8,511 nt of DNA, from positions 1 to 8,511 of the forward strand of contig DFNH01000033.1 of the NCBI GenBank assembly GCA_002375985.1. The letters run 5' to 3'. Each line of letters starts with the position of its first letter. Within the stretch, counting starts at the first letter, position 1. Shown here piece by piece: positions 1-6,374 of this stretch. A program made the translations under genes and the position numbers. The notes beneath the pieces were generated by a model. The model did no database searches. It was not told the origin of the DNA and was given only the letters and a program-made list of their open reading frames with translations. This DNA comes from Firmicutes bacterium UBA3572 (GTDB lineage Bacteria; Bacillota; Desulfotomaculia; Desulfotomaculales; Desulforudaceae).

Positions 1-47
1 GGCGGGCGTCCACCAGGCCGACCGGGTCGCCGCCGGTCGATGCGGGC
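1..47 (-). pseudogene. DUF2922-like gene fragment (left edge of window)
   Basis: Read on the minus strand, positions 40 down to 2 encode STGGDPVGLVDAR, which resembles the C-terminal half of the small (about 70 aa) DUF2922 proteins of Firmicutes. Bases 1-23 are identical to the last 23 bases of the window and are in the same reading frame, where the reading continues to a DUF2922-like C-terminus and stop. Upstream (positions 48-145) the frame stays open but no longer resembles the family and has no clear start codon, so this copy seems to lack its N-terminus. The function of DUF2922 is not known. The family assignment is from memory of the consensus over a very short stretch. Confidence 0.4.
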
Positions 48-260
48 TTGTGCGCCCGGTATCTACGGATGCGTCGCTCCCGCAGTGCGGCGGCCGCCGG
101 TCTTGTCCGCGGTTCACTTACATGGTAGCAGAGGCCGGATGGCGGTCAACCGGGCGAAATTCTTGTTTCGGGGGAAATAGCTTTCGGGGGGCGGGGTGCT
201 TGGCGGATCTCTGTAAATATCAGTAGCCTTTTGGGGGTTGACGGCGGGGATAGGTAAGTT
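48..260. other. Intergenic region, no gene recognised
   Basis: No frame on either strand gives a recognisable protein here. The minus-strand frame continuous with the DUF2922 fragment is open to about position 145 but rich in Arg, Ala and Pro and lacks an obvious start or Shine-Dalgarno. I see no clear promoter. The region separates the hepT 3' end from the DUF2922 remnant. Confidence 0.4.
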
Positions 261-280
261 AGGGGTCAGACCCCTTTCTT
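261..280. repeat. Short hairpin AGGGGTCAGACCCCT with T-rich flank
   Basis: Positions 261-275 form a 6-bp stem around a 3-base loop, followed by TTCTT on the plus strand. It lies just downstream of the hepT stop on the minus strand and could act as a weak terminator, but on that strand the bases after the stem are not a T-run. From memory, GGGGTCAGACCCC-type palindromes also occur as dispersed REP-like elements in bacterial genomes, so a repeat origin is equally possible. Confidence 0.4.
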
Positions 281-285
281 ATCGG

Positions 286-717
286 CTATGGCGCCGGTTC
301 TTGGAAGTACTTGTGCACGATGAAGCGAATGAACAGTTCGAAGTCGGGGAGGTTGTGCTGTAGAATGCGGTAAACCTCCTGCGGACTGATTTCTTCGTAA
401 AGATGTACCGCGCGGTTGCGAAAACGGACCATGCGTTGGGCTGTCTTCAGGAAGTCCCGGGAGATGATTTGTCCGTCGGCCAAAAGTTTGAATGTTTCGG
501 CATAGGTTTTCGGAAAACCCAGGCGTTCCTTGGCGGCGATATGGCTGGCAGCGTCAATCATGGCCTCGATGGCTACCTGCAACATGCGTATCGCGGCGTT
601 GCAATAAATGACGCTTTCCACGAACTCCGCCTCGGGCAGGCGGGCCAACCGGCGTAGGTGACGCAGGTTTTCTTCGATGAACGTGATTTTCTGACGGAGT
701 TTATTCTTGCTGACCAC
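286..717 (-). CDS. hepT: HepT-like HEPN ribonuclease toxin
   Basis: This 143-aa protein fits the HepT/DUF86 family in length and has the diagnostic RX4HXY motif, RNRAVHLY, with Arg100, His105 and Tyr107. HEPN toxins of this type are metal-independent RNases that cut cellular RNA as dimers, and Arg and His form the active site. In characterised MntA-HepT pairs the partner nucleotidyltransferase silences the toxin by adding AMP to the motif tyrosine, which is present here. The start is a GTG at 717-715 inside the 3' end of the nucleotidyltransferase gene, a 17-bp overlap that implies translational coupling from one mRNA. The remainder is alpha-helical with many Arg, Leu and Ile, as expected. 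Nothing suggests inactivation. Function is by motif and neighbour; activity is inferred. Confidence 0.88.
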   Translation of the reverse strand: MVSKNKLRQKITFIEENLRHLRRLARLPEAEFVESVIYCNAAIRMLQVAIEAMIDAASHIAAKERLGFPKTYAETFKLLADGQIISRDFLKTAQRMVRFRNRAVHLYEEISPQEVYRILQHNLPDFELFIRFIVHKYFQEPAP

Positions 718-1132
718 GTAAATAGGCCTCCCGCAGGGATTGGTCGTATTCGGCGCAGAAAGTGCGAAAGTCCAGGGCGAAATCGGGGTAGCGCTTGAGG
801 ACGCGTTCGATGAAATCGAGATGAGCGGCCGCGGATCGTTCGTAGAGCAGGCGTCCGGTGGCGATCACCTCGTACTGGATGATGACCGGGGCATCGTTCA
901 GGATCAGCACGTTGACGTCTTCCTCCCGGGTAACCTCAATTACGGCGGACTGAATAGCCAGATAGAGGTCGAAGTAATCCATCCCTTCCCGCAAAAGGAT
1001 GCCCAGATCGACGTCGCTCAGTACGGTTTGTGTGCTGGTACCGTAGGAACCGTACAGGTAGGCGGCGATGATGTCCGGGTTGCCGGCGAAATATTTCTCT
1101 AAGGCCGGCAGGCGGGACTCGATGTTAATCAT
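701..1132 (-). CDS. mntA: MntA-like nucleotidyltransferase antitoxin
   Basis: This minimal nucleotidyltransferase of 143 aa carries the family signature GSX10DXD, here G28-S29 ... D40-V-D42, in a sequence reading YLYGSYG...SDVDLGILL. Proteins of this type use ATP to AMPylate the paired HEPN toxin and so act as its antitoxin. I chose ATG at 1132-1130 because the GS motif then sits near residue 28, as usual in the family. The frame is open to 1282 but the extra 50 residues are Pro/Arg/Cys-rich and unlike the family; an in-frame GTG at 1168 is the best alternative. The usual third acidic position, in a VDxxDL-like strand, reads VNVLIL (V73-L78), so the third carboxylate is unclear. The gene overlaps hepT by 17 bp, which is the normal order for this module. 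Confidence 0.85.
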   Translation of the reverse strand: MINIESRLPALEKYFAGNPDIIAAYLYGSYGTSTQTVLSDVDLGILLREGMDYFDLYLAIQSAVIEVTREEDVNVLILNDAPVIIQYEVIATGRLLYERSAAAHLDFIERVLKRYPDFALDFRTFCAEYDQSLREAYLRGQQE

Positions 1133-1209
1133 CCGCAGTTTCCGGGACAAGCGTACCACTTTCGTCACCCCACCGCGCCGCGGCGTACACAGGCATGTAA
1201 GATACATCC

Positions 1210-1239
1210 AGTGTAATGCGGGCACGCCGGGCAGGTCAA
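1210..1239 (-). promoter_or_regulatory. Putative promoter of mntA-hepT
   Basis: On the minus strand a -35-like TTGACC (1239-1234) is followed after 18 bases by a -10-like TACACT (1215-1210). This would start transcription near 1203, giving a leader of about 70 bases before the chosen mntA ATG. The match is moderate and it was picked by eye. Confidence 0.35.
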
Positions 1240-1529
1240 GTGATGGGCGGCGCCGGAGGGTAAACTTTGGTGGCAGGCCCATACCGGGGTATTCCTGGGA
1301 GGCAATACGGGTTGATTATCAATAGCATTTTGGAAGAGGATTGCCTGCGATTGCATGAGTTTCAAATTTTTCCTGCGCCATTTGGACGAGCTGGATGCCA
1401 GGGGTTATTTTCTTGGGTTAGGGCTTGACCGGCGGGAAGGGGCTCGGCGTTCCCCAAGTCCGGCGGAAATGCGGCTTGGTACGTTCAAAAAGGCGGAGAG
1501 CCCTACCGGGCCGAAAGACCGGAACTTGA
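1240..1529. other. Intergenic region between divergent mntA and methyltransferase
   Basis: No credible gene is seen. A plus-strand frame opening at 1355 and a Cys-containing minus-strand frame (1165-1365) are present but resemble no family and have no ribosome binding site. The stretch from about 1480 is GC-rich and has short self-complementary segments, for example CCGG repeated around GCCGAAAGA near 1507-1523. I could not match it to a known riboswitch or structured RNA. Confidence 0.35.
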
Positions 1530-1562
1530 CGAGGACGCCGGCTCCTGGTAAACTCCACGCAA

Positions 1563-1592
1563 CCCCTGCCGGTTCCTGCCCCCGGGCAGGGG
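1563..1592. repeat. GC-rich inverted repeat upstream of the methyltransferase
   Basis: Arms CCCCTGCC (1563-1570) and GGCAGGGG (1585-1592) are perfectly complementary. An alternative nested hairpin, CCTGCCC-CC-GGGCAGG, occupies 1575-1590. The two stems are mutually exclusive, so this could be a transcript structure or just a repeat relic. It lies immediately before the first recognisable methyltransferase residues. There is no T-run, so it is not a classical terminator. Confidence 0.45.
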
Positions 1593-1610
1593 CCAGAAGC
1601 TACCCGCACC

Positions 1611-2246
1611 AATCACTGGCGGCGCTTCGCCGCGGCCAAAAGCGGGCTAGAGCCGGGCGAGCACGCCTTGGACGTAGGCTGCGGTACGGGCCTCTTCACC
1701 TTTGAACTGGCCAGGATTGTCGGTTCCACCGGCCGGGTAGTCGGCCTGGACCCTTGCCCGGAGATGCTGGCGCGGGCGCGGGAGAAGTGTGCGCGCACCC
1801 CGTTCCGGGACGCGGTGGAGTTTCTGGAGGGTACGGCCGTCGAACTTCCGTTTCCGGACGGAAGCTTCGACTGCGTGGCTACGGCTTTTACGCTGCATAC
1901 GGTGCCTGACCTGGAAAAGGCCCTCTCCGAGATGATTCGCGTGGTCAGGCCCGGCGGCCGAGTGGTCAACCTGGAATCGGCCAGGCCGCGGATTCCAGAG
2001 CTCAAGCAGGTTTATTCCTTTTACCTGGGCCGGGTGATGCCCTTCACGGGGCGGGTTCTGAGGCGGCTGCGGGTGGGGCCTCCCGGGTTCCTGGAGTACT
2101 TCGCCCGCTCACTACAAAAGCTGCCAGACCAGCAGGAGATGCGGGACCTGTTCTCCCGGCTGGGCCTGGCGGATGTCCGGTGCTACGAGTTGGACGGTGG
2201 TATCGCTGCCGTTCAGGTAGGGGTCAAAGAGTTCGGTTTTCCCTAG
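1611..2246 (+). pseudogene. UbiE/MenG-like class I SAM methyltransferase, probably N-terminally truncated
   Basis: The frame contains the SAM-binding motif I DVGCGTG, the acidic strand-2 end VVGLD, the LPFPDGSFDCV post-I motif and VRPGGRV, in the order typical of UbiE/MenG-type methyltransferases. The C-terminal part (YFARSLQKLPDQQEMRDLF...) also fits quinone-type or general small-molecule enzymes of this family. The first usable start is TTG at 1668, directly on motif I. However, the same frame upstream reads NHWRRFAAAKSGLEPGEHAL, a normal family sequence before motif I, and is open only back to 1530 with no ATG, GTG or TTG. Intact relatives have 40-60 more residues. I infer loss of the 5' end, or an upstream frameshift, and a probably non-functional enzyme. 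The substrate is unknown. A functional protein from TTG 1668 would be 192 aa. Confidence 0.65.
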
Positions 2247-2416
2247 CCGCCCACTTCCAGGAGCGGATCAGTTCCCTGAGTTCCACCGTTTGGGAGTGAC
2301 CCAGGTTGAAACGTCACAGGTAACTACGAGTAAAATAAAATAGTTCCGGGCAAATGAGGTCCGGGGAGGGGGGTCAAGCGTAGAAAGGAAAGAGGAACCT
2401 TTCCTTAGAAGTGGGG
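2247..2416. other. Intergenic region downstream of the methyltransferase
   Basis: No open frame of interest is seen. The segment has an A/T-rich patch (about 2327-2345) and a hairpin at 2385-2406, then runs into a scrap of a DUF262-family gene at 2417. No riboswitch motif was recognised. Confidence 0.35.
2385..2406. terminator. Perfect 8-bp stem hairpin, possible terminator
   Basis: AAGGAAAG (2385-2392) and CTTTCCTT (2399-2406) are exact reverse complements around a 6-base loop AGGAAC. The 3' arm ends in TT but no longer T-run follows. It lies about 140 bases after the methyltransferase stop and directly before the DUF262 scrap, so it may end transcription of the former or mark the boundary of the rearranged segment. 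Confidence 0.35.
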
Positions 2417-2546
2417 TTGATCGGGGGACGAAAACCAAATCAACATATTGAACCAGGCTGGCTACCGCTTTTTCACGAGGGTGGAAGACCTGCGGGCCTA
2501 TCTGGAAACGCTGTTGGATTTAAGGGTCGAAACGCAAGCCGTTTGA
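2417..2546 (+). pseudogene. C-terminal remnant of a DUF262-family (GmrSD-like) gene
   Basis: From 2427 the frame reads DENQINILNQAGYRFFTRVE and continues DLRAYLETLLDLRVETQAV to TGA at 2544-2546. This closely parallels the last 40 or so residues of the large DUF262 gene ending at 5831 (QNQINILNQAGHLIFTGVED...). At the DNA level 2417-2429 also resembles 5694 onward but lacks about 5 bases (TTGATC joined directly to GGGGGAC), after which similarity ends. It has no start codon, no ribosome binding site and no upstream domain, so it is a gene fossil. Several amino-acid differences show it comes from a diverged paralogue and not from a recent duplication of the 4279-5831 copy. Confidence 0.8.
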
Positions 2547-2688
2547 GGGAGAGGGAGTTGAGGTATTAGGCAGGATTTTGGTAGATCCGGAGCGAAAACA
2601 GGGATGTGGTTGGTGAGTGTGACCAGTTCAGGCAAAGATTGCCGAAAATTGTCGAAATATCTGGAGCCGCTGCCGGAGCGGCACGGAG
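2547..2688. other. Leader region of the sugar transferase gene
   Basis: This 142-base stretch between the DUF262 scrap and the sugar transferase should hold the promoter of the latter, but no convincing -35/-10 pair was seen. A good ribosome binding site GGAGG lies at 2685-2689. A 38-codon frame from ATG 2604 overlaps the transferase start but has no family resemblance and was not called. Confidence 0.35.
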
Positions 2689-4167
2689 GTGCCGGGCTTG
2701 TCGGAAAAAAGGAAGAATAGGGCGGGGATAGACCCTGTTGAGTCCGTAGCTGGCGGAAGCCGGCGGGCGCTACGGTACTTCCCGCGGTTCGTTGTGGCCT
2801 TCGGTGACGTCGCCCTGGTGCTGACCGGGTTTTACCTGGCTTTCGTGATTCGCTTTGGGCCCGACATTCCGCCGACTAACTGGAATACTTTCCTGGACCT
2901 TGGTCCCTGGCTGGCCGTCGGGACGCTTCTGGTACTGGCTGGCCTGGGGCTGTATGACCGCCGGCTGAACGGTTTCGTGCCCACTTTGCGCGGGTTGTTG
3001 ACCGGGGTGATCCTGGTCGGACTGGCTACGGCGGCGGCAAGCTACTGGTTCCGCGAGTTTGCTTTTCCGCGGAGCATTATCCTGATCGGGGGTTGTGTTC
3101 AGCTCGCGCTCCTGGTGGGGTGGCGCTGGCTGGTGTGGCGGGCGGACTGCCGCTTGCACGGCCGTCGAAGGTTATTGATTGTCGGGGATGACGGCGAGGC
3201 GCGCACCTTTTGGGGCAAGCTGTGGGGGATGCCCAGCGGCGCGTTTTGGAGCGTGGGCGTGTTGCCTCCGGAGCGGGCGGACCAGCTTGCCGACCGGCTG
3301 GCCGGGGCGGACGCGGTAGTGGTGATGCCCTCGGCATCTTCGGAGGTCCGCCGGAAGGTGGTGGCGGCCAGCCTGGAGAAAGGGCGGGAGGTTTATCTCG
3401 TACCCAGCGACTACGAGGTGATGGTGAACACTGCGCGGGTGAGCCAGATTGGTGATTTGCCGGTGCTGCAGCTGGAGCGTTTCCAGCTTTCCTGGTTCCA
3501 GGCTCTGGGCAAGCGGCTGATGGATGTCAGTGTCGCCCTGGTCGGATTGATTGTCGGCCTGCCGGTACTGGCCTGCCTGATGCTCTTGATACCCGCGACC
3601 TCGCCGGGATCGCCGTTTTACGTGCAGGAGCGGGTTGGTCAGCACGGGCGTGTCTTCCGGCTGTACAAGTTGCGCACCATGGTGGCGGACGCCGAGCAAC
3701 ATACCGGCCCGGTGCTGGCCACGGCGGACGACCCGCGGGTGACCAGGGTGGGTCGTTTGTTGCGCGCCACGCGGCTGGATGAACTACCGCAGCTTTTCAA
3801 CGTGCTCAAAGGGGATATGAGCATCGTGGGGCCGCGGCCGGAGCGGCCGGAATTCGTGGAGAAGTTTGAGGCGGAGAATCCGGCGTATCATTACCGGCAC
3901 CTGGTTAAGCCCGGCCTGACCGGTCTGGCCCAGGTGCAGGGGCGGTATGACACTTCGGCGGAGGATAAGCTTCGTTTTGATCTCTACTACATCCGGAACT
4001 ACTCTCTCCTACTGGACCTACAGATACTGCTACAGACCATTCCGGTGGTGTTGACGCCCTCGGCAGCGCGCGGGCGGAAGACCGACGTGGAGCAGAACAC
4101 CATTGCCTTCCTGACCAATCGCCGTGCGGAATACGAGCGGAACCTCTTGGACAGGCGGGTGCCCTGA
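2689..4167 (+). CDS. Polyprenyl-phosphate sugar-1-phosphate transferase (exopolysaccharide initiation)
   Basis: This complete 492-aa integral membrane enzyme of the WcaJ/CpsE/WbaP superfamily transfers a sugar-1-phosphate from a nucleotide sugar to undecaprenyl phosphate, the first step of capsule or exopolysaccharide repeat-unit assembly. Four hydrophobic segments fall near residues 31-53, 66-90, 98-120 and 125-147, followed by a soluble CoA-binding/Rossmann-like region (about 155-265). The C-terminal bacterial sugar transferase domain begins at KRLMDV (275-280) with its re-entrant helix. It has the hallmark motifs YKLRTM (326-331), DELPQL (364-369), GDMSIVGPRP (375-384) and KPGLTGLAQ (407-415). 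GTG 2689 is the longest start, but TTG 2698 is better placed 8 bases after GGAGG (2685-2689). No glycosyltransferase or flippase genes adjoin it in this window, so it appears as a lone gene between two decayed DUF262 loci. The sugar specificity cannot be read from sequence. Confidence 0.92.
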   Translation: MPGLSEKRKNRAGIDPVESVAGGSRRALRYFPRFVVAFGDVALVLTGFYLAFVIRFGPDIPPTNWNTFLDLGPWLAVGTLLVLAGLGLYDRRLNGFVPTLRGLLTGVILVGLATAAASYWFREFAFPRSIILIGGCVQLALLVGWRWLVWRADCRLHGRRRLLIVGDDGEARTFWGKLWGMPSGAFWSVGVLPPERADQLADRLAGADAVVVMPSASSEVRRKVVAASLEKGREVYLVPSDYEVMVNTARVSQIGDLPVLQLERFQLSWFQALGKRLMDVSVALVGLIVGLPVLACLMLLIPATSPGSPFYVQERVGQHGRVFRLYKLRTMVADAEQHTGPVLATADDPRVTRVGRLLRATRLDELPQLFNVLKGDMSIVGPRPERPEFVEKFEAENPAYHYRHLVKPGLTGLAQVQGRYDTSAEDKLRFDLYYIRNYSLLLDLQILLQTIPVVLTPSAARGRKTDVEQNTIAFLTNRRAEYERNLLDRRVP

Positions 4168-4231
4168 TATGAAACATATGATACATTTGCGATGCTTCGC
4201 CTACTTGGGGTAAAGTTGGGCTAATCGGCAC

Positions 4232-4282
4232 ATGGCGGAGAAACGGTCCATTATTCCTGTCTACGAGGTGAGGCGCGCGTGA
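4232..4282 (+). CDS. Possible 16-aa leader peptide overlapping the DUF262 start
   Basis: ATG 4232 opens a short frame, MAEKRSIIPVYEVRRA, whose TGA (4280-4282) overlaps the GTG start of the DUF262 gene (GTGA). Such an overlap can couple translation. There is no clear Shine-Dalgarno before this ATG, and it could be chance or the tail of a lost upstream gene. A weak promoter-like TTGCGA (4187-4192) and TAAAGT pair lies upstream. Confidence 0.25.
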   Translation: MAEKRSIIPVYEVRRA

Positions 4283-5831
4283 AAATCGCTACCATTCTGG
4301 ACCAGATCGACCTGGGCAGTGTCGCGCTGCCCGAGTTTCAGCGGGGGTATGTATGGAACCGTGACCAGGTACGCAGCCTGATGCAGTCCCTTTACCGCCG
4401 GTATCCGATCGGCAGCCTGCTGGTATGGGTCACCGGGTCGGAAAGCGCCGGCCGCTCAAGGGGTGATCATGCCCCGGCACCAGGGGTGGTGAAGCTGCTG
4501 CTCGACGGCCAGCAGCGGATGACTTCCTTATACGGCATTATCAGGGGCAAACCGCCCCGCTTTTTTGACGGCAACCACCAGGCCTTTACCGGGCTTTATT
4601 TTCACCTGGAGGACGAAATCTTCGAGTTTTACATGCCCTCTAAAATGAAGGACAACCCCCTTTGGGTCAACGTTACGGAGCTGATGCAAACCGGGGTGGG
4701 CAAGTTTATCGGGCGGCTCTTTACGATCCCGGAACTGGCGCCCCGGATGGAGACGTATATCCAACGCCTGACCACTATTGAGGGAATTAAGAATATCGAT
4801 TTGCACGTGGAAGAGGTGACGGGGGAAGACAAAACGGTTGACGTGGTGGTGGAGATCTTCAACCGGGTGAACAGCGGCGGCACCAAGCTCTCCAAGGGTG
4901 ACCTGGCCCTGGCCAAGATTTGCGCCGCGTGGCCCCAGGCCAGGCAGGAGATGAAAAGGGTGCTGGCCGATTGGGAGCGGGCCGGCTTTTACTTCAACCT
5001 GGAATGGCTGTTGCGGAATATCACGGCCATCTTGACCGGGGAGGCGCTATTCTCGGCGCTGCGGAAGGTTACGCCCGATGAATTTCGCGCGGGGCTGGCC
5101 CAGACCCAAAACGCTTGCAATTACCTGCTGAACATGATTTCCGGCCGGCTGGGACTGGACCACGATCGGGTGCTGGGCGGGCGGTACGCCTTTCCGGTGA
5201 TGACCAGAGGCCGGAGGTCAACGCGCTTGCGAATTACTGTTTTCTCACCCAGGCGGCCAATCTGTCCATCAGCGACAAAAGGCCCGAGGTTTACCTGCGC
5301 GAGGTAGAGGCCAGGTATCCGGGGGCGCTGGCTTCCCAGTGGGTTCCCCGGGATCCGGACCTGTGGAAGCTGGAGAACTACAAAGAGTTTTTGGCGGAGC
5401 GGCGGCGCCTCTTGGCGGCGGCGGCCAACCGCTTCCTGGACGAACTCTTCCGGGGTTCCGCCACGGCTCCGGTGGCGGTCGATTACGCAACGGATCTCCC
5501 CGCGGCGGGTGCGCGCCTGTCCGCGGAGGTGGATGACGAGGTGCAAGCCTTGCTGGAATGGGTGCAGTCATACGGTTTACCTAAGCCGGAGCTTAACTTT
5601 GAAGTGTGCAGTCCGACCGGAGAGGTGCTGACCGTAGTGGACCTGGCCTGGCCTGCCGGAGTCCAGGAAGGATTCAGCCGGCCGGTGGCCTTGATCTTGC
5701 CGGGGGACCAAAACCAAATCAACATATTGAACCAGGCCGGGCACCTCATTTTCACAGGGGTGGAGGACCTGAAGGTTTATCTGGAAAAGTTTTTGGATTT
5801 ACGGGTGGAAGCGGAAGAGCAGGTTGTTTGA
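4279..5831 (+). pseudogene. GmrSD-like DUF262 restriction gene, broken by internal deletion (copy A)
   Basis: From GTG 4279 (ribosome site GAGGTGAGG at 4265-4273) the protein has the DUF262/GmrSD N-terminal hallmarks: LPEFQRGYVWNRDQV (17-31), PIGSLLVW (43-50), the nucleotide-binding DGQQR (76-80) and FNRVNSGG (194-201). GmrSD-type enzymes are nucleotide-dependent endonucleases against modified foreign DNA. The match breaks at about 5207, and family-like sequence resumes at 5208 in another frame (RPEVNALANYCFLTQAANLS) and runs to TGA 5829-5831. The C-terminal DUF1524 HNH segment expected before RPEVN is missing. Part of the lost middle survives at 6984-7290. The far C-terminus (from about 5580) looks like an extra Vsr/RAP-type nuclease fold. 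The N-part reads on in its own frame only to 5307. Likely inactive as a nuclease. Confidence 0.85.
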
Positions 5832-6054
5832 GAAGAAGGCAGTTGACCCTTGAGATTTTTCTTGAAAAACAAGGCATCACTGGGCTTATCGCATTCTTTT
5901 AGGATAGATAGGAACAGGGGGACGTTTTTCTTGTCCCACCAGACCTTGCCGGGAAGCCGTTTCCAGCTTTAGTGACGAAGCGCCGGCCTTCGTGTCAGGG
6001 AAAGGGAATTAAGAGGTTGTGGAAGATTGCGAAGACACTCTTTTCGGTAAGCTG
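5832..6054. other. Intergenic region between DUF262 copy A and the VapBC operon
   Basis: No gene was recognised. It holds a GGGAC...GTCCC inverted repeat (see 5910-5940) and a small hairpin ACGAAG (5975-5980) / CTTCGT (5988-5993). Composition shifts from GC-rich to AT-richer toward the toxin-antitoxin operon. Confidence 0.4.
5910..5940. repeat. REP-like GGGAC/GTCCC element
   Basis: GGGAC (5919-5923) and GTCCC (5933-5937) flank a T-rich loop within the context AGGAACAGGGGGACG. From memory, sequences of the form 'ggaacaggggacgttttcttgtccc' recur in Firmicutes genomes as dispersed REP-like palindromes, often near IS200-like/REP-associated transposases. No such transposase is in this window, and only one clear copy is seen. 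Confidence 0.4.
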
Positions 6055-6083
6055 TTGCCATAACCACTTACTGGGCTTATAAT
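6055..6083 (+). promoter_or_regulatory. Sigma-A-type promoter of the AbrB-VapC operon
   Basis: TTGCCA (6055-6060) and a perfect TATAAT (6078-6083) are separated by exactly 17 bases. Transcription would begin near 6090, about 27 bases before the antitoxin ATG. It is the best promoter in the window. Confidence 0.75.
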
Positions 6084-6092
6084 AGCTATAAG
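6076..6092. promoter_or_regulatory. Palindromic operator overlapping the -10 box
   Basis: CTTATA (6076-6081) and TATAAG (6087-6092) are perfect inverted repeats around ATAGC and cover the -10 element. Antitoxins of the AbrB/MazE fold usually repress their own operon by binding such palindromes. Autoregulation here is therefore likely but inferred. Confidence 0.55.
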
Positions 6093-6116
6093 AAAGAACT
6101 ACTTGGAGGATATGAA

Positions 6117-6374
6117 ATGAAACAGGCCATCGTAAAAGTTTCCAGTAAGCGGCAGATAACCTTGCCTGCTTCAATTTATAAAAAGCTCGGCATCCAGCCG
6201 GGACAAAAACTGTTATTAGAAGTTCAAGGGGACAAAATTATTCTTTCGCCGAAAACTACAAGTTATACGGAACTCCTGGCCGGTTCATTGAAGAACATCT
6301 ATGGCCGAACCCCAGAAGAGGTCAACGCTTATATCAGGAAGGAACGTGAGACATGGGACAGGGCGCTTTCTTGA
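6117..6374 (+). CDS. vapB: AbrB/MazE/SpoVT-type antitoxin of a VapBC module
   Basis: The 85-aa protein begins with a swapped-hairpin AbrB domain, MKQAIVKVSSKRQITLPASI followed by YKKLGIQPGQKLLLEVQGDKIIL (residues 21-43). Its acidic, helical C-terminus (TPEEVNAYIRKERETWDRAL) is of the kind that wraps around a partner toxin. It should bind and neutralise the PIN toxin encoded next and bind the promoter palindrome. Start ATG 6117 is supported by GGAGGA at 6105-6110; an ATG five bases earlier (6112) is followed at once by TGA. The stop lies 22 bp inside vapC, so the two are co-translated. The coding sequence is visibly AT-richer than the flanking DUF262 and sugar-transferase genes, which suggests separate acquisition. 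Confidence 0.88.
   Translation: MKQAIVKVSSKRQITLPASIYKKLGIQPGQKLLLEVQGDKIILSPKTTSYTELLAGSLKNIYGRTPEEVNAYIRKERETWDRALS

Noticed and set aside
740..1102. Plus-strand frame opposite mntA
   Set aside because: It is the complement of a well-supported gene and has no motif or ribosome site.
1133..1282. 50-residue N-terminal extension of the mntA frame
   Set aside because: It is Pro/Arg/Cys-rich, unlike the family, and would push the GSX10DXD motif far from its normal position near residue 28.
1165..1365. 66-codon minus-strand frame with a Cys/His-rich run (TCPACPHYTGCILHAC)
   Set aside because: It starts at TTG without a ribosome site, overlaps the likely mntA promoter and leader, and matches no zinc-binding family I know. 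The Cys spacing is probably chance.
1355..1705. 116-codon plus-strand frame upstream of the methyltransferase
   Set aside because: Low-complexity Arg/Pro/Ala content and no family resemblance. Its 3' part overlaps the methyltransferase in another frame. The GLGLDRR in it superficially resembles a MenG N-terminal motif but the context does not support it.
2604..2720. 38-codon frame MWLVSVTSSGKD... before the sugar transferase
   Set aside because: It overlaps the transferase start in another frame, and no ribosome site or homology is recognised.
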